Shown: in pieces, positions 45,863 to 54,821 of the stretch | How positions within the stretch are numbered: the first letter of the stretch is position 1 | How the letters are laid out: every line of letters begins with the position of its first letter | Source of the DNA: an uncultured Rivibacter sp. | GTDB taxonomy: Bacteria > Pseudomonadota > Gammaproteobacteria > Burkholderiales > Burkholderiaceae | Direction: 5' to 3' | Assembly (NCBI GenBank): GCA_946480925.1 | Contig: CAMLLU010000015.1 | Coordinates: forward strand, 27,787 to 91,786 | Length of the DNA stretch: 64,000 bases | Position numbers and translations under genes: made by a program | Notes under the pieces: generated by a model | The model's database searches: none | Told to the model about the DNA's origin: nothing | What the model saw: only the letters and a program-made list of their open reading frames with translations

Positions 45863-46849
45863 TCAGGCTCTGGTCATCCAGGCAACGAGCTGATCGCCTT
45901 CGCCGATGTTGTTGAGTTCGGCAGCACGGCGTGTATAGCCGGCCAGGGTGGCATGTTCGAAGAGATTTGGCGCCGGCTGAAGGGTGCGAGTGTGTTCGTT
46001 GACCAGCGCGAGTCCATGGCGGTATTGCTCGCTGGCCCAGAACTGGAATGCCGTTGAGTCGCACTCCATCCGGTCCACGTGTAGCCCCGCACCGTCTGCC
46101 ACCAACGTGAGACTGCGCCGTGAGTGGAGCCAAAGGTGGCGCGGGGCGTCGAGCTGGGCCCAATGCACCCCGTAGTGGCGCCAAGCCCAGCTGCTGACGG
46201 TTGGAATGCGCACGACGCAACACCCCCCAGGAGCGAGCAACCGTGCGGCGGCGCTCATTGCAGAGGCCTGGTCAGACATGTGCTCCAGCGAATGGTGGAA
46301 CATGACGACGTCCCAGCTGCCATCGACATCATCGATGCTGCAGTTGCGAATGACGAGGCCGTTCCCAAGCTCGAGATCACGGGGAATGAAGGGATCGATG
46401 CCCAGCAGATTGCGAAAGCCTGCATCCTGCAACGCGAGTAGCAGCTCCCCGCCACCCGCGCCCACGTCCAGAATTCTCTCGTCACCACGCAAATGCAGCG
46501 GGCCAAGGCTAGCAAGTGCCGGATACGGCCGCCAATGTGCAAACCAGCGTCCCAGTGGGTCGAAGCGTCCCAGCAAATGCCTGTTGCGAGCCCGCACCAA
46601 GCGACCTGCCAGCCCATGCGGCCGACTGCGGGGATGGTAGGAGTAGTACGAGCTCCCGTAGTGGCTACCAAGGTTGGCGGGAACCTCGGTGATCTGAAGG
46701 CACTCGCAACCGGGGCACTGCACGTATTCAAAAGTCTCCCCCGTGCCAAACATCATCTCGGCGACGGAGTACCGAGCAAACAGACCTCGGTAGCCGCATA
46801 GCCGGCAAACCCACGGGAGCACAGGAACGCTACTTGGTGCGGCTTTCAT
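45863..46849 (-). CDS. Class I SAM-dependent methyltransferase with N-terminal zinc-ribbon motif
   Basis: A 328-residue protein. Near the N-terminus CRLCGYRGLFARYS and CPGCECLQI form two CxxC pairs about 30 residues apart, a probable zinc ribbon. The methyltransferase domain follows with LDVGAGGGELLLALQDAGF, GIDPFIPRDLELG and WDVVMFHHSLEHMSD (the HSLEH motif of the Methyltransf_23-like group). Such zinc-ribbon plus methyltransferase proteins occur in sugar clusters as C- or O-methyltransferases. The start overlaps the GT2 stop as ATGA. Confidence 0.85.
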   Translation of the reverse strand: MKAAPSSVPVLPWVCRLCGYRGLFARYSVAEMMFGTGETFEYVQCPGCECLQITEVPANLGSHYGSSYYSYHPRSRPHGLAGRLVRARNRHLLGRFDPLGRWFAHWRPYPALASLGPLHLRGDERILDVGAGGGELLLALQDAGFRNLLGIDPFIPRDLELGNGLVIRNCSIDDVDGSWDVVMFHHSLEHMSDQASAMSAAARLLAPGGCCVVRIPTVSSWAWRHYGVHWAQLDAPRHLWLHSRRSLTLVADGAGLHVDRMECDSTAFQFWASEQYRHGLALVNEHTRTLQPAPNLFEHATLAGYTRRAAELNNIGEGDQLVAWMTRA

Positions 46850-47919
46850 GAGGCTCGCCCATCCATGGCGGGGAGGTCACGACGTCCGGACATCAACGCC
46901 TCGAAGGTTGTGCGGTCGACCCCGTCCAAACGGGTTGCCAATCGCCACAACGCGCTGACGAAGCTGCTCCAGCCCGTGGGCCCCACCAAGCCTGCTCGCC
47001 ACAGCAGGATGAGGATGTAGGGGAGATAGAGCACAACCCAGGCATCCCAAAGCGGCCGCCCGAGGCGCAAACGCATATGAATGAAGCGATTGAGATAGTG
47101 CGCGAATGCGCGACGTTCAGCATGCGGGCCAGAGGCTCGGTTGATACTGGCGCCCACCTTGTGCCAGACAAGTGCATCCGTGAGGCAGAGGGCGTGAAGG
47201 CCCTGATCTCTCATCCAAAGGCTCAGTTCGAAGTCTTCTTCGCCAAAGAAAAAGCGTTCCGAGAACCCTTCTCGCGCCACCATCTGCTCGGTTCGCACAG
47301 CGAAGCAACATCCCGTCATGAAGCTGCATTCGAGTTCACTCGCCTGACGGGCGCGAGCCAAAGGCGCCCCAGCAAAGTGATAGCGCCGCAAGCCCACACG
47401 CCAGATCCGACCACCAGCGTTCCAAGTCTTGTCTGTGCCGAAGATCCCTATCAGCGGCAACGTGGCCATGATTTTCGGCTCGGCACGTAGCCGGGCGACC
47501 AATCTGCTCAGAGCGCCGGGTTCGACCACCGTATCGTTGTTGAGGAAGACGGTCACATCCGCCCCCATCGCCTGCGCAACTCGCAGACCTTGATTACAAC
47601 CCCGCGCGAAGCCCAGGTTCTCCGGACTCAGAAGGAGAACCGCCTGCGGGTCTTGCCATGCCAGAGCCCCCCCAGCAAGGTCTTCCAGTCTGATCTCACG
47701 CCACCGTGCGCCCGCCGCTGCGAAGCTCACCCGTAGCTGTGGCACCGAGTCGTCAGAAGAACCGTTGTCCACCACCACAGGCAGGGCCAACGGCTCAGCT
47801 GCACGCAGCGAATCAAGGCAGGCCAGCGTGTCGCTTGCGCCGTTCCAATTCAGCAGAACGACCGCGAAACGCGCCTCTCGTGGGCCGTGGGCAGCGCGAT
47901 TGACCTGATCAGCATTCAT
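46846..47919 (-). CDS. Glycosyltransferase family 2 (rhamnosyltransferase-like)
   Basis: GT-A transferase of 357 residues. I take ATG 47919 (MNADQVNRAAHGPREARF) because it overlaps the flippase stop as ATGA; the frame is open to 48498 but would run into the flippase gene. The domain shows FAVVLLNWNGASDTLACLDSL, VVDNGSSDDSV, LSPENLGFARGCNQGLRVA, the DxD-like FLNNDTVVEPGAL, and FFFGEEDFELSLWMRDQG as the catalytic ED region. This pattern is common in rhamnosyl- and galactofuranosyl-type transferases. A short hydrophobic helix near the end may anchor it. Confidence 0.9.
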   Translation of the reverse strand: MNADQVNRAAHGPREARFAVVLLNWNGASDTLACLDSLRAAEPLALPVVVDNGSSDDSVPQLRVSFAAAGARWREIRLEDLAGGALAWQDPQAVLLLSPENLGFARGCNQGLRVAQAMGADVTVFLNNDTVVEPGALSRLVARLRAEPKIMATLPLIGIFGTDKTWNAGGRIWRVGLRRYHFAGAPLARARQASELECSFMTGCCFAVRTEQMVAREGFSERFFFGEEDFELSLWMRDQGLHALCLTDALVWHKVGASINRASGPHAERRAFAHYLNRFIHMRLRLGRPLWDAWVVLYLPYILILLWRAGLVGPTGWSSFVSALWRLATRLDGVDRTTFEALMSGRRDLPAMDGRAS

Positions 47920-49142
47920 CCCGATCTCGGCGTCGATTTCACGGGCACAAGCGCCACAGAGGCAACATAGGCAGCGCCGGCGATGGCCTTGGCCAACGCG
48001 ACGCCAGTTGCCCCCCACCACTGCATCAGTGGCCAGGCTAGCAAGACAAACAAGAATGCCGCGCCCGCGCACAGCAGTAGCATGTGGCCGGTCCGGCCGC
48101 CAAGTTCCAGAGGTTTGTGCACAAAGACTGCGAGCAACCACAGCGATGCGGCTATCACCAGAGCAAGAGCCGTAGGAAGATCGTCCCCGAACATGGAGGA
48201 AATGGTCGGAATGGGCATCGCTGTCGCAAAGCCAACGAGCGCAAGGCAAAGCATTGCGGCACATGACGTCGCGGCCCATCCAGCACGCAACAAGCGTTTC
48301 ATCGAAACACCGGCCTGTTCGCGTGCCACAGCCAGATAGTGAGGCATCAGAGCCGAGCCAACCACACCGCCAATCGCGCTGCAGACCGCGCCAATCGCAT
48401 CTGCCTTTGCCGCATACGCACCACTTGCGGCCAAGCCTAGGCCGCGTTCGACGATATGGCGCTCCGCGAGCGATAGTGCGCCAACCAACAGGCTCCATAA
48501 AGCGAAGAGCAACCCGTAACTCAAGTAGCGCCGGTCAACACGCCTTGACTCGACGTTGCCCCTTCGCGTCGCTAGCAATGGAGTGAGAGGAACAAGCAGC
48601 AATGCCGCGGCTACCGCTAGCACTTGAGCCCCAACCGGTACCGCCGGCCAAGGCCCGGCAAATGCGAACCCCATCAGTGCCAGCGCCAATGCAAACAGTC
48701 CTCTGGACAGATCCAAACGCAGTACAAGGACCACCTGGCCGCGTGCGATGAGCAGGCTACGTCGTGTGTCAGCCAACGCCATCAATGGAAGCAGCATGAG
48801 GGCGACTACTGCTGTGCTTGCGGTCCGCTCAGGCATGAAAGCGAACGCGAGCGGTGCCGTTAATGCAGAAAACGCCAGAGGCACTGCTACCAACCCCTGG
48901 CGGCGGGCATGCGGCGTGAGCTCATCGCCATGACGCAGCATTGCCTGACCAGTGAGACTGCTGATGAAGCCCGCTGCGAGAAGCACCGGCAGCAACGTCA
49001 GAGAAAAGCGCGCATAGTCTTCTGGCACAAGCGTATGTACGCACGCCAGCGTCAACGCCATAGAAGCAAGCCCTGGAACACCTCGCGAGACTGCATAGCC
49101 CAGGAGAGTACGAAGCGGTACAAGCATCCGTGAAGGATCCAT
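47916..49142 (-). CDS. Second Wzx-like polysaccharide flippase
   Basis: A 408-residue integral membrane protein with about 12 hydrophobic segments. N-terminal VPEDYARFSLTLLPVLLAAGFISSLTGQAMLR is the pattern of polysaccharide-type flippases. The call rests on topology and position between the WbpE-like aminotransferase and glycosyltransferase genes. It is clearly different in sequence from the flippase at 21516-22964, so the two clusters may export separate glycans. No polymerase-like gene was recognised in this minus-strand cluster. Confidence 0.78.
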   Translation of the reverse strand: MDPSRMLVPLRTLLGYAVSRGVPGLASMALTLACVHTLVPEDYARFSLTLLPVLLAAGFISSLTGQAMLRHGDELTPHARRQGLVAVPLAFSALTAPLAFAFMPERTASTAVVALMLLPLMALADTRRSLLIARGQVVLVLRLDLSRGLFALALALMGFAFAGPWPAVPVGAQVLAVAAALLLVPLTPLLATRRGNVESRRVDRRYLSYGLLFALWSLLVGALSLAERHIVERGLGLAASGAYAAKADAIGAVCSAIGGVVGSALMPHYLAVAREQAGVSMKRLLRAGWAATSCAAMLCLALVGFATAMPIPTISSMFGDDLPTALALVIAASLWLLAVFVHKPLELGGRTGHMLLLCAGAAFLFVLLAWPLMQWWGATGVALAKAIAGAAYVASVALVPVKSTPRSG

Positions 49143-49145
49143 GCT

Positions 49146-50270
49146 TCAGCGAAATGCCAAGCACGCGGCGACCAAGGCATTGACGACGAGATCTTGGTCA
49201 TTCCGGCAGAGATCCGCGCTCATCGGCAAACTCAACACGCGCTCTGCTGCTGTTTCGCTGTGTGGCAAGGCCCACACTGGCGCGAACGTCGCATAAGCCG
49301 GCTGGCAATGCAGAGGCTTCGGGTAGTGCACCGCGGTCGGGATACCCGCTTCCTGCAACGCAGCCTGTACGCGCGCGCGCGCGGCCTGTACGCGCGCGCG
49401 CGCGGTCACCAACACGGTGTACTGACCCCACACGCAGTCGCGATTGCTACGCACCGCCAATTGCTGCACGGCCGGCACTGCCACCAGCAACTCTTGATAT
49501 CGCGCACCGATGGCCAGCCGCTGCTGCAGCTCCCATTCGAAACGCTCCAGCTTGGCCAGCACCACCGCGCATTGAAGCGTGTCCATGCGCCCGCCCACGC
49601 CGACGCGCGTGTGCGTGTAGCGAGCACTCTGGCCATGCACGCGCAGTTCGCGACAAGCCTGGGCCAACGCGTCGTCACTGGTAAAGATGGCGCCGCCGTC
49701 GCCATAACAGCCCAGCGGCTTGCTCGGGAAGAAGCTGGTGCAGCCGAAGGTGGAGAGGTTGCAGCTCTTGCGACCGTTGTAGCTGGCACCGAAACTCTGC
49801 GCGGCGTCTTCGATCACCGGCAGGCCGTGACGCGCGGCGATCGCATTGATGGCATCCATGTCGGCCACCTGGCCGTACAGGCTCACCGGCATGATGGCAC
49901 GAGTGCGCGGCGTGATGGCGGCTTCGATCAACGAGGCGTCGATGTTGCAGGTGTCGGGCTCGATGTCCACGAACACCGGCCTGCCGCCCAGCAGCACGAT
50001 CATCTCGGCAGTAGCGGCAAAGGTGAATGGCGTGGTCACGACCTCATCGCCGGGCTTCAGGTCCAGCGCCATCAATGCGATGAGCAAGGCCTCGGTGCCA
50101 CTGGCCACCGTGATGCAGTGCTTGGCACCGGTGTAGGCAGCCAGCGCCTCTTCGAGCTCCTTGACTTCGGGGCCCATGATGTACTGGCCGTGGTCGAGCA
50201 CCCGCTGGATGCGCGCGTCGATGGCAGGCTTGAGCGCCGCGTACTGCGACTTGAGGTCGATGAATTGCAT
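49146..50270 (-). CDS. wbpE: WbpE-like UDP-2-acetamido-3-keto-hexuronate aminotransferase
   Basis: PLP enzyme that aminates C3 of the WbpB product in UDP-ManNAc3NAcA synthesis. The 374 residues begin MQFIDLKSQYAALKPAIDAR and carry HGQYIMGPEVKELEEALAAYTG, ASGTEALLIALMALDL, SFGASYNGRKSCNLSTFGC and FFPSKPLGCYGDGGA with the PLP Lys. Residues near 288-302 hold a tandem ARARVQA repeat from a perfect 21-bp duplication (entry 49363-49404), a feature I do not expect in the family. It follows wbpD-like and wbpB-like genes by a few bases. Confidence 0.9.
   Translation of the reverse strand: MQFIDLKSQYAALKPAIDARIQRVLDHGQYIMGPEVKELEEALAAYTGAKHCITVASGTEALLIALMALDLKPGDEVVTTPFTFAATAEMIVLLGGRPVFVDIEPDTCNIDASLIEAAITPRTRAIMPVSLYGQVADMDAINAIAARHGLPVIEDAAQSFGASYNGRKSCNLSTFGCTSFFPSKPLGCYGDGGAIFTSDDALAQACRELRVHGQSARYTHTRVGVGGRMDTLQCAVVLAKLERFEWELQQRLAIGARYQELLVAVPAVQQLAVRSNRDCVWGQYTVLVTARARVQAARARVQAALQEAGIPTAVHYPKPLHCQPAYATFAPVWALPHSETAAERVLSLPMSADLCRNDQDLVVNALVAACLAFR
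49363..49404. repeat. Perfect 21-bp tandem duplication with alternating CG tract inside wbpE-like gene
   Basis: Two identical 21-base units, 49363-49383 and 49384-49404, each a short GCCTGTA followed by a (CG)n run of about 14 bases. On the minus strand they encode ARARVQA twice. The in-frame length keeps the gene open. Alternating purine-pyrimidine tracts of this kind can adopt Z-DNA and are prone to slippage, so copy number may vary. Confidence 0.85.
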
Positions 50271-50276
50271 GTGTCG

Positions 50277-50855
<579 letters not shown>

Positions 50856-50857
50856 GG

Positions 50858-51916
50858 TCAGAACACCAGAGGCAGGCCCACGCGCACGCCGTCACGCGCA
50901 GAGCGGTAGGCAGCGATGATGACTTCCAGCGAACGCAGGCCCTCGTAGCCATCGACCTCGGCGTTCGCCTCGCCGCGCAGCGTGCGGATCACGTTGTCGT
51001 AGTACAGCGGGTGGCCGAAGCCATAGACCGACGGCGTGGCGTAGTTCGTATTCTTGATGTCGGCGTCCTCAGGCCGCGGCTCGTCGAATTCCCAGTGCTG
51101 GATCTCGTTGACCGCCACACCGCCGATGCGCACCGTGCCGCGTTCGCCCAGCAGCGTGATGCTGCCTTCGAAATTCTTGCCGTGCGTGAGCATGGTCACG
51201 TTGATCGAGGCCAACGCGCCCGATCGCAGCCGCAACGACATCACGCCGGTGTCTTCGGCTTCGATGTTGCGCGCCAGCGTGGCGGTGTAGGCGTGCACGT
51301 TATCGACCGGGCCGATCAGCCAGTCCACCATGTCCACGTAGTGGCTGGCCTGGTTCATGAACGCGCCGCCGTCCAGGTCCCAGCGACCGCGCCAGGGCGC
51401 GTCGTCGTAATAGCTCTGCGGGCGCGTCCAGAACACGTTGACGTTGGCCATCACGATGCGCCCGAAGCGGCCTTCGTCGATGGCACGCTTGAGCACCTGC
51501 ATCGTCGCGTTCAGGCGGTTCTGCTTCACGACGAAAAGCTTCACGCCCGCATCCCGACAGGCACGCACCATGGCCATGCCTTCGTCCCACTTGGTGGCCA
51601 TGGGTTTTTCGGTGAGCACGTGGCGCCCGGCTTGCGCCACCTTGATGGCCTGCCGCGGATGCAGGCCGCTGGGCGTGGCGAGCACTACGACATCGGCATC
51701 GGTTGCAGCCAGCATCGCATCGAGTGATGCATAGCCCTGGGCACCCGTGGCGGCCACTGTCGCCGCCAGCACCTCAGGCTTGTTGTCACACACCGCCACC
51801 AGCTCGGCGCGTTCGCCATGGCGCTCCAGCGCGGCGACGTGGTTCTTCGAGATGCGACCGCATCCCACCAGGGCGAAGCGGATCTTGCGGTCAGTGATCG
51901 GGTGCGGTGCTCTCAT
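50858..51916 (-). CDS. wbpB: WbpB-like UDP-N-acetylglucosaminuronate 3-dehydrogenase (Gfo/Idh/MocA family)
   Basis: NAD-dependent oxidoreductase that oxidises C3 of UDP-GlcNAcA. I take ATG 51916 ([20 protein letters not shown]), giving 352 residues; two ATG/GTG codons upstream are possible. The nucleotide loop is [17 protein letters not shown], the EKP motif is [15 protein letters not shown], and [21 protein letters not shown] carries the GGG..H segment of the family. It is the first gene of the minus-strand cluster, so its upstream region, shared with lysS on the other strand (51917-52021), should hold the cluster promoter; I see no clear one. Confidence 0.9.
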   Translation of the reverse strand: MRAPHPITDRKIRFALVGCGRISKNHVAALERHGERAELVAVCDNKPEVLAATVAATGAQGYASLDAMLAATDADVVVLATPSGLHPRQAIKVAQAGRHVLTEKPMATKWDEGMAMVRACRDAGVKLFVVKQNRLNATMQVLKRAIDEGRFGRIVMANVNVFWTRPQSYYDDAPWRGRWDLDGGAFMNQASHYVDMVDWLIGPVDNVHAYTATLARNIEAEDTGVMSLRLRSGALASINVTMLTHGKNFEGSITLLGERGTVRIGGVAVNEIQHWEFDEPRPEDADIKNTNYATPSVYGFGHPLYYDNVIRTLRGEANAEVDGYEGLRSLEVIIAAYRSARDGVRVGLPLVF

Positions 51917-52021
51917 CGGAAAGACCATGCGCCCATTCGAGCGCAACGGGGCAAATCGGCAAGTTTACCGGGGCACTGCACTCCCCAGCCTAAAATTGCC
52001 AGCAAATTCAACGAGTTGAAG

Positions 52022-53536
52022 ATGACTTCCACGCCCCACCAGCAGCCCGCCCCCGTTGCCGCCGACGACAACCAGCTGATCGCCGAGCGCCGCGAAAAAC
52101 TCGCCGCCATTCGCGCCCAGGGCGTGGCGTTCCCCAACGACTTCAAGCCGAGCGACCACGCAGCCGACCTGCACCGCCTGCACGAGGGCAAGACCAACGA
52201 GGAGCTGGAGGCGCACCCTATCAGCGCCAGCATCGCGGGGCGCATGATGCTCAAGCGGGTCATGGGCAAGGCCTGCTTCGCCACCCTGCAGGACGGCTCG
52301 GGCCGGTTGCAGGTCTACGTGACGGCCGACGGCGTGGGCATGGATACCCTCAACGCGTTCAAGCACTGGGACCTGGGCGACATCCTCGGTTGCGAAGGCA
52401 CGCTGTTCAAGACCAAGACCGGCGAGCTGACCATCAAGGTGTCGTCGATCCGCCTGCTCACCAAGAGCCTGCGCCCGCTGCCCGACAAGTTCCACGGCAT
52501 GTCCGACCAGGAACTGAAGTACCGCCAACGCTACGTCGACCTGATCATGGACGAGCAGGCGCGCGCTCGATTCGCCGCACGCAGCAAGGCCATCGCATCG
52601 ATCCGCCAGTTCATGGTCGAGCACGGTTTCCTCGAAGTGGAAACGCCGATGCTGCACCCCATTCCTGGCGGCGCCAATGCCAAGCCATTCGTCACGCACC
52701 ACAACGCGCTCGACCAGGAGATGTTCCTGCGCATTGCGCCGGAGCTCTACCTCAAGCGACTGGTGGTGGGCGGCTTCGAGCGGGTGTTCGAGATCAACCG
52801 CAACTTCCGCAACGAAGGCATCTCGGTGCGCCACAACCCCGAGTTCACGATGATGGAGTTCTATGCGGCCTACTGGAACCACCACGACCTGATGGACTAC
52901 ACGGAAGCGCTGCTGCGGCACGCTGCACGCAAGGCCACCGGGTCGGCGCACGTGACCTACCAGGGCCAGGAAGTGGACCTTGAAGCACCGTTCGCGCGGC
53001 TGTCGGTGCGCGATTCGCTGGTGAAGCATGCAGGGCTCACGGAAGCCGAGGCCGGTGACGCCCAGGTGTTGCACGACAGGCTCAAGGCTCTGGGTGAGGA
53101 ACCGCCGGCACATTGGTCGCTGGCCGAGCTGCAGTTCGGGCTGTTCGAAGCAGCCGTCGAAGAAAAGCTCTGGCAGCCCACTTTCATCATCGACTACCCC
53201 GTCGAGGTGTCGCCGCTGGCCCGTGCATCGGACACCAACCCGTCGATCACCGAGCGCTTCGAGCTCTTCATCACCGGCCGCGAGTTCGGCAACGGCTTCT
53301 CCGAGCTCAACGACCCCGAAGACCAGGCGGCCCGCTTTGCAGCGCAGGCCGCCAACAAGGAGGCCGGCGACGAGGAGGCGATGTACTACGACGCCGACTA
53401 CATCCGCGCGCTCGAATACGGCCTGCCGCCCACCGGCGGCTGCGGCATCGGCATCGACCGGCTGATGATGCTGCTTACCGACTCACCCAACATCCGCGAC
53501 GTGATCCTGTTCCCCGCGCTCAGACGCGAAGCGTGA
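52022..53536 (+). CDS. lysS: Lysyl-tRNA synthetase (class II)
   Basis: Charges tRNA-Lys. ATG 52022 gives 504 residues. The OB-fold anticodon domain is N-terminal ([25 protein letters not shown]). Class II motifs are present: motif 1 around [21 protein letters not shown], motif 2 [26 protein letters not shown], motif 3 [13 protein letters not shown] near the C-terminus. It stands alone on the plus strand; a nested palindromic terminator region follows immediately (53541-53654). An earlier open frame to 51818 is not coding. Confidence 0.98.
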   Translation: MTSTPHQQPAPVAADDNQLIAERREKLAAIRAQGVAFPNDFKPSDHAADLHRLHEGKTNEELEAHPISASIAGRMMLKRVMGKACFATLQDGSGRLQVYVTADGVGMDTLNAFKHWDLGDILGCEGTLFKTKTGELTIKVSSIRLLTKSLRPLPDKFHGMSDQELKYRQRYVDLIMDEQARARFAARSKAIASIRQFMVEHGFLEVETPMLHPIPGGANAKPFVTHHNALDQEMFLRIAPELYLKRLVVGGFERVFEINRNFRNEGISVRHNPEFTMMEFYAAYWNHHDLMDYTEALLRHAARKATGSAHVTYQGQEVDLEAPFARLSVRDSLVKHAGLTEAEAGDAQVLHDRLKALGEEPPAHWSLAELQFGLFEAAVEEKLWQPTFIIDYPVEVSPLARASDTNPSITERFELFITGREFGNGFSELNDPEDQAARFAAQAANKEAGDEEAMYYDADYIRALEYGLPPTGGCGIGIDRLMMLLTDSPNIRDVILFPALRREA

Positions 53537-53540
53537 GGTA

Positions 53541-53654
53541 GTGACTTGTGATCGGCGGGCAGTGACCGGTCACCAACAAAACAAAAGCCCCGGCACCACA
53601 AGGTACCGGGGCTTTTTTGCATTGACCGGTCACTGCTCACCGGTCACAAGTCAC
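53541..53654. repeat. Nested palindrome filling the lysS 3' intergenic region
   Basis: A 32-base arm at 53541-53572 is matched in inverted orientation by 53623-53654 with three mismatches (29 of 32). Each arm includes GACCGGTC dyads. The 50 bases between the arms hold a strong terminator hairpin (53583-53618). The whole 120-bp gap between the convergent lysS and small secreted-protein genes is thus one large imperfect hairpin. It could be a bidirectional terminator or a REP/MITE-like element; I see no other copy in this window. Confidence 0.75.
53583..53618 (+). terminator. Rho-independent terminator, bidirectional
   Basis: AAAAGCCCCGG (53583-53593) pairs with CCGGGGCTTTT (53606-53616), an 11-bp perfect stem with a 12-base loop that can pair further, followed by T-run to 53618. 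The A-run at the other end makes it work on the minus strand too. It lies between the convergent lysS and the small secreted-protein gene, and would end both. Confidence 0.9.
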
Positions 53655-53656
53655 CA

Positions 53657-54031
53657 TTACTTGGCTTGCGCGTATTGCGGCTGGGCTTCCTTGGCAGCAG
53701 GGGCCAGGAACACGCCGTAGTCGGCCGGGTTGTATTCGGCGCGCACGTCGGCACGAGCCTTCGCAGCCTGGGCACGCACCGGCTCGCTCACTTGTTGCTG
53801 TTGCGTGGTGGGCAGGAACACGCCGCTGTTGGCGGGGTTGCGCTCGGCGTACCAGCTCTCGGTGCGAGTGCGTTCCTGAACCTGGGCACGCACCGCTTCA
53901 CGGTTTTGCGTGTTCTGGGTCTGCGGGGCCAGGAAAACGCCGTAGTCCTCAGGCTTGGGGTCGGCGGCTTGAGCGCTCGTGGCAGCAACAGCGACGAGAA
54001 GGGTGGCAACGGTGGCAGACAGCTTGTTCAT
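53657..54031 (-). CDS. Small secreted protein with three GVFL repeats
   Basis: A 124-residue protein of unknown function. Residues 1-22 are a signal peptide (MNKLSATVATLLVAVAATSAQA). The mature part has three copies of a short motif: PEDYGVFLAP (27-36), NPANSGVFLP (65-74) and NPADYGVFLAP (101-111), separated by helical VRAQ-rich linkers with Gln and Arg. A good Shine-Dalgarno sequence (AAAGGAAA) lies upstream. The short periodic layout recalls small exported DUF4148-like proteins of Burkholderiales, but I do not claim membership. Confidence 0.78.
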   Translation of the reverse strand: MNKLSATVATLLVAVAATSAQAADPKPEDYGVFLAPQTQNTQNREAVRAQVQERTRTESWYAERNPANSGVFLPTTQQQQVSEPVRAQAAKARADVRAEYNPADYGVFLAPAAKEAQPQYAQAK

Positions 54032-54338
54032 GACATTTCCTTTGGCACATCCGGGTTGGTAGGTTGGGTGGGCTGGCGTCGGTGGATGCGCATCCGGCGT
54101 CGTCCATGGGCATAACTTTAGAATTCACGGATTCGAAGATAAATCGCAAAAGCGCGAACCAACCATTCCTGAATTTGCAACGATTGGCGCAACCAAAGAC
54201 GCTCGTCACGATCCCGGCCCCGTGAGCAGCTCTACGTTCACCCTTGGGCGATGGATGCATCGCACCGGCGCCGCGCAGACCCTCGTTCGCGGGCAGCAGC
54301 GACAATCGCCGTCTTCTCAAACGACCTGCCGCCCCGCC
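54032..54338. other. Intergenic region between divergent genes (307 bp)
   Basis: No gene is supported here if the next gene starts at GTG 54339. It should hold the promoter of the minus-strand secreted-protein gene, and AT-rich sequence around 54112-54160 is the likeliest place, but no clean -35/-10 pair stands out. A perfect 12-bp palindrome GGATGCGCATCC lies at 54084-54095 in that gene's leader. An open frame from 54222 runs into the next gene; its extra residues are low-complexity and look non-coding. Confidence 0.5.
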
Positions 54339-54809
54339 GTGACCGCCCTGGCCCGTTCGCCCGCGCAACACAACAACTCCACCCTCACGTCGCCCAACCC
54401 GGTCGCTGCGCGGCTCGCCTATGCAGGGCTGTCACCCTTCGTACTGGGCGCGTTGCTCGTGTGGCTGGTGCGGCCTGATGCGCATCCGTACGTGGTGGAC
54501 GCATTGGCCAAGTACGCCGCATTGATCGTCTCTTTCCTCGCTGGTGCGCAATGGGGTCTGGCCATGAGGCAGACCGTGCCTTCGCCAACGCCGTTCGCAT
54601 GGAGCGCGCTGTTCACCTTCGTGGCATGGATTGCAGTCGTGATGCCCGCTTACGCTGGCCTCGTGCTGCAAGGCCTTGCACTCATCGGCTGCTATCTGAT
54701 AGACCGCAAAGGCTATGCATCGGCGGGCGCCGCGGCGTGGCTCACGCTGCGCTTCCGGCTCACGGCCTTGGCCGCGCTGTGCTGCTTCCTCGCTGCTGCC
54801 GGCAGTTGA
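54339..54809 (+). CDS. DUF3429-like inner-membrane protein
   Basis: A small integral membrane protein of unknown function. With GTG 54339 as start it has 156 residues; an upstream GTG at 54222 would add 39 Ser/Thr/Arg-rich residues. Four to five hydrophobic segments are seen, including LAYAGLSPFVLGALLVWLV, YAALIVSFLAGAQWGLAM and FTFVAWIAVVMPAYAGLVL. AYAGLSPF and SFLAGAQWGLAM fit the DUF3429 pattern as I recall it. It is followed 12 bp later by the M61 peptidase gene; co-transcription is likely. Confidence 0.72.
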   Translation: MTALARSPAQHNNSTLTSPNPVAARLAYAGLSPFVLGALLVWLVRPDAHPYVVDALAKYAALIVSFLAGAQWGLAMRQTVPSPTPFAWSALFTFVAWIAVVMPAYAGLVLQGLALIGCYLIDRKGYASAGAAAWLTLRFRLTALAALCCFLAAAGS

Positions 54810-54821
54810 ACTTCCATCACC

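Noticed and set aside
47920..48498. N-terminal extension of the GT2 gene to 48498 (550 residues)
   Set aside because: The added part overlaps the flippase gene and is Cys/Trp/Arg-rich; ATG 47919 overlaps the flippase stop as ATGA and starts just before the GT2 domain.
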